Shown here: positions 1 to 6,578 of the stretch, in pieces
Layout of the letters: every line of letters begins with the position of its first letter
Position numbering within the stretch: the first letter of the stretch is position 1
Source: Candidatus Neomicrothrix sp. UBA825
GTDB lineage: Bacteria; Actinomycetota; Acidimicrobiia; Acidimicrobiales; UBA8592
Direction of reading: 5' to 3'
NCBI GenBank assembly: GCA_002295705.1
Contig: DBHP01000005.1
Location: 23,889-33,630 of the forward strand
Length of the DNA stretch: 9,742 nucleotides
Program-made: the position numbers and the translations under genes
The notes under the pieces: generated by a model
The model's input: only the letters and a program-made list of their open reading frames with translations
The model's database searches: none
Told to the model about the DNA's origin: nothing

Positions 1-18
1 AAAGAGTTTGGTGGAGAA

Positions 19-525
19 ATGCTGTTAATTGCGTTAGCTATTTTATGGTTAGGTGCCGGTGTTTATTGGCTACGAAACCGTATAACCGCACCTTCACTTG
101 CTCTTAGTAATACAACAAGTCGGTTTCGCATGAGAAGAAGTGCCAAAGCCGTCGTAGTCCCACTACATAACTCTCACCAATATCTGGGAGCAGGGCTAAA
201 ACCAGGACATTCGTTAGTCGAGCCACCACTTGACTCAAGACAAAAGGGGATGAATCCCATGGAACTTACAAGTGAACAAGCACGTATCCGTCGCAGAAAA
301 GTATTACTTGCGCTGGGGGGAGCTGTTGTCTTCACGCTATTTCTAGCAATAGTTGCCGGAGGTGGATTCATAGCGCTTCATTTCTTTACGGACGCCCTAC
401 TTTTCCTATACGTATGGGCCCTAGTCCAATACCAGCGTGAAATCGAGCAATCACGAAAAGCAATACTTCAAACAAATTCTTCTGGAGCATTGGATTTCGC
501 AGCTACTGGAACTGACAGCATCTAA
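19..525 (+). CDS. GlpR/SepX-like actinobacterial membrane protein, putative divisome-associated
   Basis: The 168-residue product has a hydrophobic helix at about residues 2-18 followed by basic residues. A polar linker covers about 23-88, then an arginine-rich RIRRRK patch, then two more helices at about 95-113 and 116-137. A short polar tail ends it. This order (one helix, linker, basic patch, helix pair) resembles the actinobacterial GlpR/SepX proteins. Those are membrane partners of the gephyrin-like FtsZ-binding protein Glp in Corynebacterium and of the Streptomyces division machinery. The tRNA-Ala 41 bases downstream supports this, since I recall the same neighbour beside GlpR-type genes elsewhere. 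GGTGGAG lies just before the ATG at 19, but the spacing is very short and the frame is open to base 1, so the true start may lie upstream outside the window. Assignment rests on architecture and context, not on a catalytic motif. A generic membrane protein is the alternative. Confidence 0.55.
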   Translation: MLLIALAILWLGAGVYWLRNRITAPSLALSNTTSRFRMRRSAKAVVVPLHNSHQYLGAGLKPGHSLVEPPLDSRQKGMNPMELTSEQARIRRRKVLLALGGAVVFTLFLAIVAGGGFIALHFFTDALLFLYVWALVQYQREIEQSRKAILQTNSSGALDFAATGTDSI

Positions 526-566
526 GCGCAACAGTACTCACTACTCGGTAACCTGATAGAAACATT

Positions 567-641
<75 letters not shown>

Positions 642-661
642 ACAACTCCCTTAAAGTTAAG

Positions 662-695
662 TTTGCGTCCCCAATCACAGGACTATGCTAGAAAC
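662..695 (+). promoter_or_regulatory. Candidate leaderless promoter of the acetoacetate-CoA ligase
   Basis: A TATGCT hexamer at 684-689 has the TANNNT form of an actinobacterial -10 box and ends 6 bases before the GTG at 696. Transcription would therefore begin at about the first base of that codon. No Shine-Dalgarno sequence lies upstream of the GTG. A weak -35-like TTTGCG at 662-667 is 16 bases upstream of the -10 box. The promoter decides the start, because a transcript beginning at 696 excludes the upstream in-frame TTG at 663. This is inference from spacing only. Confidence 0.45.
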
Positions 696-2651
696 GTGAC
701 ACAACTATGGGAACCTTCAAAACAAAGAATTGACGAAACTCGCCTAATGGATTTCGCCAAGTCTGCTGAAACCCAATTCAATCTTAAACTTCCAAACTAT
801 GATGCCATACATGACTGGAGCATAAACTCAACCGAAGATTTCTGGAGTCACGCATATAACTATCTTGGCGTTATGGGAAACCTTGGAAGTGAAACTTTGA
901 TAAGCGGCAACAAATTCAAAGACAGCTCATTCTTCCCCGATTCAACGATCAACATAGCCCAAAACCTGCTAAAGCGAAACGATCACAGCGAGGCAATAAT
1001 CTGGAAAAACGAGCTTGGGCAAAAGGAGGAAATCTCATGGTCCCAACTCACTGCACAAGTCGCTTCCCTACAAAAGGGATTTAAAGAACTCGGGATAACG
1101 AGTGGTGACTGCATTGCCGCTTGGCTTCCAAATCGACCTGAAGCTATCGCAATCATGATTGCAGCAGCAAGTCTAGGAGCGGTCTTTACATCTACATCCC
1201 CTGACTTCGGCGCACGAGGCTTACTTGACCGCTTTACACAGGTAAAACCCAAATTGCTCTTCGCTACTGACGGGTATTTCTATGGAGGTAAATGGTTTTC
1301 ATTGATGGATAAAATTGATCAAGTCGAGCTTGGTCTCCCCTCAGTTAAGCAGACTGTTATTGTGCCGTACCCAAGAGAAGAAGTGGAAGAAGCCAAATCA
1401 TCTACCGTTGACGAACGGGAAAACTGGGAAACTTTTCTCAAAAAATATAGCGCCACAAAGGTTGACTTACCGGCCCACAACTTTAATCACCCTTGGTACG
1501 TGCTCTACTCCTCAGGAACAACTGGAAAACCCAAATGCATAGTGCATAAGTCTGGGGGAGTTCTCCTCAAACACCTTGCCGAACACGCATTTCAGTGTGA
1601 CATTCAGAAAGGAGATCGAGTCTTCTACTACACGACAACAGGATGGATGATGTGGAATTGGTTAGTATCCGCGCTTGGGTCAGAAGCAACAGTTGTGCTC
1701 TTCGATGGATCCCCATTCCACCCTCAACCATCTGCTCTATTTGATATGGCTGATGAGTTGGAAGTCACCCTCCTCGGGGTCTCCGCAAAATACATTGATG
1801 CCTGTGCCAAGGAAGGGCTGCAGCCGATAAAAACCCACAAACTTTCAGCACTGAAAACAATTTGTTCAACTGGCTCTACCCTAATTCCTGAGAGTTTTGA
1901 GTACGTTTACCAGAACATCAAAAAAGATGTCCACCTTCAATCGATGTCTGGTGGTACAGATTTGTGCGGATGTCTGGTTGCTGGAGATCCTACGGGCCCA
2001 GTCAATAAAGGCGAAATACAGAAAGCTGCTTTAGGAATGAAAATAGAGATCCTCAATGAACATGGGGATCGAACAAGCAAGGGAGAGCAAGGAGAGCTAG
2101 TTTGTGCAAGTGCATTTCCATCCATGCCAGTCCGTTTTCTTAACGACCCTGATGATGAAAAATATCAAAAAGCGTACTTCAATAAATTTGAGGGGAAATG
2201 GCATCAAGGAGACTTCGCTGAATGGACGTCATCAAACGGAATTATTATTCACGGCCGTTCCGACGCAACCTTAAACCCTGGAGGTGTCAGAATAGGGACT
2301 GCCGAAATATATGCTGTTGTCGATACTTTAAAACAGATCAACGAAAGCGCAGTTGTGAGTCAAAACTGGAATGGCGATAACAGGGTAGTGCTATTTGTTG
2401 TCCTGTCGGATGGCTACGAATTGGATGACAAACTACGAAACCAGATTAAACAAGAACTCCGCCAGCAGGCTTCACCTCGGCATGTCCCAACGGTAATTGA
2501 AGCTGTCCCGGAGTTGCCAAAGACACGCAGCGGAAAACTTTCGGAACTAGCGATCAAAGCCATTGTGGAAGGAAAGCTCGTGCAGAACACAGAGGCATTA
2601 GAGAACCCTGAAGCATTAGAATACTTTAGACAATTGGAAGGACTTCAATGA
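696..2651 (+). CDS. aacS: Acetoacetate-CoA ligase (acetoacetyl-CoA synthetase)
   Basis: Adenylate-forming (ANL superfamily) enzyme making acetoacetyl-CoA from acetoacetate, ATP and CoA (EC 6.2.1.16) in the cytoplasm. From the GTG at 696 it is 651 residues, the usual family length, and begins MTQLWEPSKQRI as AacS proteins typically do. The in-frame TTG at 663 would add 11 residues but has no ribosome site and lies upstream of the likely promoter. The ATP-binding loop YSSGTTGKPK is at residues 271-280. It is followed by the family-typical TTGWMMWNW stretch, GRSDATLNPGGVRIGTAEIY near the hinge, and the C-terminal PKTRSGKLSE whose catalytic lysine is residue 614 (codon at 2535). The stop overlaps the next ATG, so the two genes should be co-translated. 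AacS is the closest family by motif and length. A related short 3-oxo or hydroxy acid as substrate cannot be excluded. Confidence 0.9.
   Translation: MTQLWEPSKQRIDETRLMDFAKSAETQFNLKLPNYDAIHDWSINSTEDFWSHAYNYLGVMGNLGSETLISGNKFKDSSFFPDSTINIAQNLLKRNDHSEAIIWKNELGQKEEISWSQLTAQVASLQKGFKELGITSGDCIAAWLPNRPEAIAIMIAAASLGAVFTSTSPDFGARGLLDRFTQVKPKLLFATDGYFYGGKWFSLMDKIDQVELGLPSVKQTVIVPYPREEVEEAKSSTVDERENWETFLKKYSATKVDLPAHNFNHPWYVLYSSGTTGKPKCIVHKSGGVLLKHLAEHAFQCDIQKGDRVFYYTTTGWMMWNWLVSALGSEATVVLFDGSPFHPQPSALFDMADELEVTLLGVSAKYIDACAKEGLQPIKTHKLSALKTICSTGSTLIPESFEYVYQNIKKDVHLQSMSGGTDLCGCLVAGDPTGPVNKGEIQKAALGMKIEILNEHGDRTSKGEQGELVCASAFPSMPVRFLNDPDDEKYQKAYFNKFEGKWHQGDFAEWTSSNGIIIHGRSDATLNPGGVRIGTAEIYAVVDTLKQINESAVVSQNWNGDNRVVLFVVLSDGYELDDKLRNQIKQELRQQASPRHVPTVIEAVPELPKTRSGKLSELAIKAIVEGKLVQNTEALENPEALEYFRQLEGLQ
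2636..2642 (+). promoter_or_regulatory. Ribosome binding site of the CitE-like lyase inside aacS
   Basis: GGAAGGA lies 5 bases before the ATG at 2648, within the last codons of the ligase gene. It fixes the lyase start and, with the ATGA stop/start overlap, points to translational coupling. It is one of the two clear Shine-Dalgarno sequences in the window. Confidence 0.75.
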
Positions 2652-3484
2652 CCCAGAAAATGAGAAGCATGCTCTTTGCGCCAGGCAATAAATACGAATT
2701 GCTCCAGAAGTTCTCTAAAATCCAGCCAGATATTGCAATCATTGATCTTGAAGACGCAGTACCAGATTCAGAGAAACAGCAAGCGCGAGAGAATCTGCAA
2801 AAGTACGCCCAAGAACAAAACAAAAACGCCACAACAACTTATGTTCGAGTCAACGCTCAAGTTTCTCAACACTTCGAAGAGGACATCCGATCTATACCCC
2901 CCAAAATAACTGGCATCGTGATACCAAAAGTAAACGATGCTGCAGATATTGAACAGGCAACGAAAGCGATAGAGCGAAGCTCCGTTAATGCAAAAATATT
3001 AGTTGGAATTGAAACAGTGCAGGGGCTCATGTCAGTGCAAAATATTTTCAGCATCGCTTCAGTATCTGCAGCATATTTTGGGGCCGAAGATTACATACAC
3101 GACCTCGGGGGGCTTCGAACCTATGATAACGATGAAGTGCTCTTTGCAAGGACCCAGATTGGAATAAGTAGTCGCCTTTTTGGGGTACCAGTAGTTGATC
3201 AGATCGTGACTGATTTTTCTGACAGTGAACGATTCATGAAAGAAGCTCAACAAGCGAAATCGCTTGGGTTCACTGGAAAGCTATGCATACACCCATCGCA
3301 GGTTCCTCTAGCGAACCAATCATTTTCTTCAACACCGGAGGAAATCCAACAAGCAACAGAGCTTCTAGAAATCTACGATGAAGCCGTTGCCAATGGAACA
3401 GCTTCAATCGTTCATAATGGCCAAATGGTAGACGAGGCCCTTGCGAAACAAGCTAGAAGAATCCTAAGCCAAAATAATGATTAA
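2648..3484 (+). CDS. HpcH/HpaI aldolase/citrate lyase family protein (CitE-like CoA-ester lyase)
   Basis: The 278-residue TIM-barrel enzyme belongs to the CitE-like family, which cleaves or forms beta-hydroxyacyl-CoA esters such as malyl-, citramalyl- or HMG-CoA. Visible motifs are RSMLFAPGN near the N-terminus, IIDLEDAV, the CoA/substrate arginine in YVRVNA (R67), the metal-binding Glu in IETVQG (E122), and FGAEDY with E147 and D148. GKLCIHPSQV and GQMVDE lie near the C-terminus, as in stand-alone actinobacterial CitE proteins. No other citrate lyase subunits (CitD, CitF) are nearby, so this is not the citrate lyase complex. The gene starts inside the last codons of aacS (ATGA), so its product probably acts on a metabolite linked to acetoacetate. 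HMG-CoA, which yields acetoacetate plus acetyl-CoA, is the most economical guess. Citramalyl-CoA or malyl-CoA are alternatives that sequence alone cannot separate. Confidence 0.85.
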   Translation: MTQKMRSMLFAPGNKYELLQKFSKIQPDIAIIDLEDAVPDSEKQQARENLQKYAQEQNKNATTTYVRVNAQVSQHFEEDIRSIPPKITGIVIPKVNDAADIEQATKAIERSSVNAKILVGIETVQGLMSVQNIFSIASVSAAYFGAEDYIHDLGGLRTYDNDEVLFARTQIGISSRLFGVPVVDQIVTDFSDSERFMKEAQQAKSLGFTGKLCIHPSQVPLANQSFSSTPEEIQQATELLEIYDEAVANGTASIVHNGQMVDEALAKQARRILSQNND

Positions 3485-4344
3485 GTTTCTTTACCCCTTA
3501 GAAGAATAGCAAAGATAATCATACCGATTCCAACAACCTCATTAATCGTCGCTCTCTGCTGCAACGCTACGAAGCCAACACATGATGCAGTGGCAGGAAG
3601 AAGCGACTGCAAAAAAGCAAACCTCGTCTTAGTGATCCTCTGTAAGGCGATCTGGTCAATTCCATACGGAATCACATTTCCCAAAATTCCAGTTGAAAGC
3701 GCAACTAAAATCAGCAGGGGGTACTCAAATGCATTTCCAATGGACGCTAGGGCCGTAGGCGAAATCATCAAACCACCAATAAGCATGCCGACACCTAACC
3801 CATCTAAATGAGCCCCAGACCGGGCAACCCTGCTACCCAAGATAATATAAAGCGCCCACAAGGCGCCTGCTGCAAGAGCCAATAAAACACCCGTAAAAGT
3901 CCCCTCAGAAGTTACTTGCGCAAGAAAAAGAACTCCCAAACTGGCGATGACAAGGGAAGCCAAATTCTTGAATGACCTATTCCCCAGAGCAGCCACAGCG
4001 ATGGGTCCTAAAAATTCAATAGCCACCGCATTCCCCAGCGGAAGATTATCTATAGCTAAATAAAAGCAAAGATTCATTCCAGCCAAAACGATTCCAAATA
4101 ACGCAGTCCAAGCCAAATCAAGCTCCTTCATAGAGCGTCTCCATATTCGGCGAAGCAGGATGAGAACAATTGCTGCGCCAATTACTCGTAACGTCGCTAC
4201 TAAGGTTGTGCCCACATCATCAAAGAGACTAAAAGCAAGAGCTGCACCTAAGTACTGGGAAATAGCACCACAAATAAATAAAAATTCTGGTGGGGCGGAA
4301 GACGCAAATTCGCTATTAATAATCTTAGATCTATCAAAACTCAC
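3481..4344 (-). CDS. EamA/DMT-superfamily transporter, RhtA-like
   Basis: A multi-helix inner-membrane protein with two EamA repeats and about ten hydrophobic segments. The passage LCFYLAIDNLPLGNAVAIEF, followed by LGPIAVA, resembles the threonine/homoserine exporter RhtA branch. The opening stretch SQYLGAALAFSLFDDVG, then TLRVIGAAIVL, matches the same branch. I chose the GTG at 4344 (287 residues) over the ATG at 4380 (299 residues). A TACCGT -10-like box (4356-4351 on the minus strand) ends 6 bases before that GTG, which suggests a leaderless mRNA, and the extra residues are poor in hydrophobicity and not needed for the first helix. The gene is divergent from dapD and convergent with the lyase gene, with both stops sharing one TTAA. 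Export of an aspartate-family amino acid would fit the dapD neighbour but is only inference. The substrate is unknown. Confidence 0.8.
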   Translation of the reverse strand: MSFDRSKIINSEFASSAPPEFLFICGAISQYLGAALAFSLFDDVGTTLVATLRVIGAAIVLILLRRIWRRSMKELDLAWTALFGIVLAGMNLCFYLAIDNLPLGNAVAIEFLGPIAVAALGNRSFKNLASLVIASLGVLFLAQVTSEGTFTGVLLALAAGALWALYIILGSRVARSGAHLDGLGVGMLIGGLMISPTALASIGNAFEYPLLILVALSTGILGNVIPYGIDQIALQRITKTRFAFLQSLLPATASCVGFVALQQRATINEVVGIGMIIFAILLRGKET

Positions 4345-4401
4345 CAGATAACGGTACCTCAAACGACCAAAGCATCCCATTTACCCGCTAACGTCTCTTC
4401 T
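4345..4401. promoter_or_regulatory. Divergent promoter region between the EamA exporter gene and dapD
   Basis: Two TANNNT hexamers face away from each other. TACCGT on the minus strand (4356-4351) ends 6 bases before the exporter GTG, and TAACGT on the plus strand (4389-4394) ends 7 bases before the dapD ATG. Neither start has a Shine-Dalgarno sequence, and both spacings put transcription initiation at the start codon. No convincing -35 box is visible upstream of the plus-strand hexamer. Sequence match only; no transcription data. Confidence 0.45.
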
Positions 4402-5541
4402 ATGACAGAAATGCAAAGCCTTGAACAACTTAAAGAACATCAAGATGAACTTGAGAAAAGCCTCACCAACTATAAAGCACCATTCTCCTTCGGAATAGGT
4501 TTAGCGACTAAAGGTAGTAGCGGAGCTATTTTAGACGTGTTGTATCCGGCACCACAGCTCGGATCAGATCCTTACTCATGTGCCATACTTGCCCACGCAA
4601 CTAAATGGGACGGAACGACCACAACACACGAACTCGATACAGAAACCCTTCAAGGCATAGAGAAGTCACTCACCACAGCTTTAACAAATGTTGATTACAA
4701 AGAGGAAACAATGACATCCGTGAAAGTCATATCCGATGCCATCATCAACACAAATTCAGTAAATGGCGAAAGAATAGCAGTTGTGAGTTTCATATCCGAT
4801 TCATCAGATGACCCTGTTGATGCCATTGATAGTTACCTTCGTCTTCATCTTCTTTCTTCACGGCTTGTCCAACCAAACACGATTAGTCTTGATGGAATAT
4901 TCGGCAAACTTACAAATTGCGCATGGACTAATCTTGGGCCATTTGAAATCACAGACTTTGATGCCAAAAGACTTTCACTTATCGCAGATGGTATAGAGGT
5001 TTTCGTGCATGGAGTGGATAAATTTCCGCGCATGACAGATTATGTCATCCCGTCGGGCGTTCGAATAGCCGACGCTAATAGGGTAAGGCTAGGTGCACAC
5101 CTCTCAGATGGCACGACAATCATGCATGAAGGATTCTGTAATTTCAATGCTGGAACACTAGGCGCATCAATGGTTGAAGGGCGCATATCTGCAGGCGTCG
5201 TAGTCGGCGATGGCTCAGACATTGGTGGAGGAGCCTCAATAATGGGAACCCTCTCCGGAGGTGGAACTGAGGTGATATCAATAGGCCAAAACTGTCTTCT
5301 TGGAGCTGAATCTGGAATTGGTATCTCTCTCGGCGATAATTGTGTTGTTGAAGCCGGCCTATACGTAACAGCTGGAACTCTAATCAGGGTCCCAGATGGT
5401 TCAACTGTTAAAGCTAAATTACTCTCAGGGAAAGATAATCTTCTGTTCCGCAGAAACTCAACAACCGGAATAGTTGAAGTTCTGCTTCGCGGTGATAACT
5501 CAAGTTGGCAAGGGCTCAACGAGGAACTCCATGACAACTAA
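4402..5541 (+). CDS. dapD: 2,3,4,5-tetrahydropyridine-2,6-dicarboxylate N-succinyltransferase (actinobacterial type)
   Basis: Succinyl-CoA-dependent step of the lysine/diaminopimelate pathway (EC 2.3.1.117), supplying lysine and peptidoglycan. The C-terminal half is a left-handed beta-helix closely resembling mycobacterial DapD. It contains KFPRMTDYVIPSGVRIADA (207-225), MHEGFCNFNAGTLGASMVEG (241-260), SDIGGGASIMGTLSGGGTE (272-290) and VVEAGLYVTAGT (315-326). E259 in MVEG aligns with the acid/base glutamate I recall in the mycobacterial enzyme. The end, LNEELHDN, also matches that family. At 379 residues it is about 60 longer than the mycobacterial protein (317 as I recall). All of the extra lies before E259: about 20 residues before GIGLAT (31) and the rest in the N-terminal domain. 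The ATG at 4402 is preceded by a -10-like box at leaderless spacing. rsgA follows after 14 bases, so co-transcription is likely. No dapE is adjacent. Confidence 0.93.
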   Translation: MTEMQSLEQLKEHQDELEKSLTNYKAPFSFGIGLATKGSSGAILDVLYPAPQLGSDPYSCAILAHATKWDGTTTTHELDTETLQGIEKSLTTALTNVDYKEETMTSVKVISDAIINTNSVNGERIAVVSFISDSSDDPVDAIDSYLRLHLLSSRLVQPNTISLDGIFGKLTNCAWTNLGPFEITDFDAKRLSLIADGIEVFVHGVDKFPRMTDYVIPSGVRIADANRVRLGAHLSDGTTIMHEGFCNFNAGTLGASMVEGRISAGVVVGDGSDIGGGASIMGTLSGGGTEVISIGQNCLLGAESGIGISLGDNCVVEAGLYVTAGTLIRVPDGSTVKAKLLSGKDNLLFRRNSTTGIVEVLLRGDNSSWQGLNEELHDN

Positions 5542-5555
5542 TTATTGCTAGAGCT

Positions 5556-6542
5556 ATGGTCAGTCTCAAAAAACTAGGATGGGAAAACTATACAAATCAA
5601 GTAATTGAAGCACCTCTATCAGACGACATCGGAAGGGTTCGTCGCGTTGATAGGGGTGAGGTCGATGTTCTTACCTCAGATGGAGAAATTCGAGCGTTAT
5701 CGGATAGTCAAAGAGCAAGATCAATAACTGCTCCAGTCACAGGAGATTGGGTAAAGGTGTTCAGAGACCCAGAACAAAGCTACCTTGTAGAGTCAGTTCT
5801 TCCTCGGTACTCACAAATCGTAAGGCGGGATCCCGCTGAAATCGAAAGACCACAGATTTTGGCGACAAATGTAGACGCAGTCGCCATAGTCCTATCAGCT
5901 GATAGACCAATAAATCTTGCACGCATTGAGCGACTACTCGTAGTTGCAGCAACTGGTGACGCAAAGGCGGTCCTAATATTATCCAAAGCAGACTTTGGCA
6001 CTCCAGCGGAATGGGATGAGCTAGACCACGAATTTCCTCAAGTGCAAAAGATTAAGACCAGCTCTTTCAGCGATGAAGGAAAATCAGATATGGAAGCATT
6101 GCTTAACCCAAACAAAACTCTTGTTTTGCTTGGAGAGTCAGGTGTTGGCAAATCTACACTCGTTAATTACCTCGCAGGGCAAGAGAAGCAAGAGACAAAG
6201 GAAGTTCGCCTTAAAGATAGAAAAGGTAGGCACACAACCACTGCTCGTGAAATGATTCTGATCCCATCAGGGGGGATAATTATTGACACCCCGGGTATTC
6301 GAGGAGTTGGCTTATGGAACGCAGAAAAAGGTATAGACAGAGTTTTCCAATCAATATTTCAGGCCAGCCAAAAGTGCCGTTTCAACGATTGCACTCACAA
6401 AGCTGAACCTCACTGTGCTGTACAAAAAGCAGTAAGTGAAGGCCACATTCACCATGAAAAGCTTGAACGGTACCAAAGACTTGTAGAAGAAGCTTCAGAA
6501 CAAACTGAAATTAGGAATAGGCAAAATAGAAAGTTGAGATAG
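5556..6542 (+). CDS. rsgA: Small ribosomal subunit biogenesis GTPase RsgA
   Basis: Circularly permuted GTPase that acts late in 30S subunit maturation (EC 3.6.1.-). An OB-fold region covers about residues 20-85. The GTPase motifs then occur in permuted order: G4 as SKAD (143-146), G1 as GESGVGKST (193-201), the switch region HTTTARE (226-232) and G3 as DTPG (244-247). A C-terminal zinc site follows with C274, C279, H281 and C287 in CRFNDCTHKAEPHC. The length (328) is normal. G4 has Ser instead of the classical Asn of NKxD, a replacement position that also varies (for example TKAD) in other actinobacterial RsgA proteins as I recall. The start at 5556 lacks a good Shine-Dalgarno sequence. TATTGC at 5543-5548 is at the right distance for a weak leaderless -10 but has a mismatched last base. 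Co-transcription with dapD is more likely. Confidence 0.95.
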   Translation: MVSLKKLGWENYTNQVIEAPLSDDIGRVRRVDRGEVDVLTSDGEIRALSDSQRARSITAPVTGDWVKVFRDPEQSYLVESVLPRYSQIVRRDPAEIERPQILATNVDAVAIVLSADRPINLARIERLLVVAATGDAKAVLILSKADFGTPAEWDELDHEFPQVQKIKTSSFSDEGKSDMEALLNPNKTLVLLGESGVGKSTLVNYLAGQEKQETKEVRLKDRKGRHTTTAREMILIPSGGIIIDTPGIRGVGLWNAEKGIDRVFQSIFQASQKCRFNDCTHKAEPHCAVQKAVSEGHIHHEKLERYQRLVEEASEQTEIRNRQNRKLR

Positions 6543-6563
6543 TAACCTAAAATTAGGAAATAT
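6534..6563 (+). promoter_or_regulatory. Candidate promoter and small inverted repeat before the acyl-CoA dehydrogenase
   Basis: The gap after rsgA holds a TTGAGA -35-like hexamer at 6534-6539, a TAAAAT -10-like hexamer at 6548-6553 and an AAATAT at 6558-6563. TTGAGA is 18 bases from AAATAT but only 8 from TAAAAT, so the true pair is unclear. CCTAA-AA-TTAGG (6546-6557) is a perfect 5-base inverted repeat over the TAAAAT box and could be an operator half-site pair. It is short enough to be chance. No Shine-Dalgarno sequence lies close to the ATG at 6579. Confidence 0.3.
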
Positions 6564-6578
6564 CAACAAGAACTACTT

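Noticed and set aside
650..661. Inverted repeat CTTAA-AG-TTAAG after tRNA-Ala, as a terminator
   Set aside because: The stem is only 5 bases, AT-rich, with a 2-base loop too tight to form and no long T run after it.
663..695. TTG-initiated extension of aacS
   Set aside because: It has no ribosome site, lies upstream of the probable -10 box, and adds residues not typical of AacS N-termini. The GTG at 696 is preferred.
2648..3484. Beta subunit of the citrate lyase complex
   Set aside because: No CitD, CitF, CitC or CitX genes are nearby, and the neighbour is an acetoacetate-CoA ligase. A stand-alone CitE-like enzyme fits better.
5040..5537. Open frame of 165 codons antisense to the 3' half of dapD
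   Set aside because: Its product is rich in Pro, Ser and Arg with no recognisable domain. It lies opposite a highly conserved beta-helix region of dapD, so it is a shadow frame.
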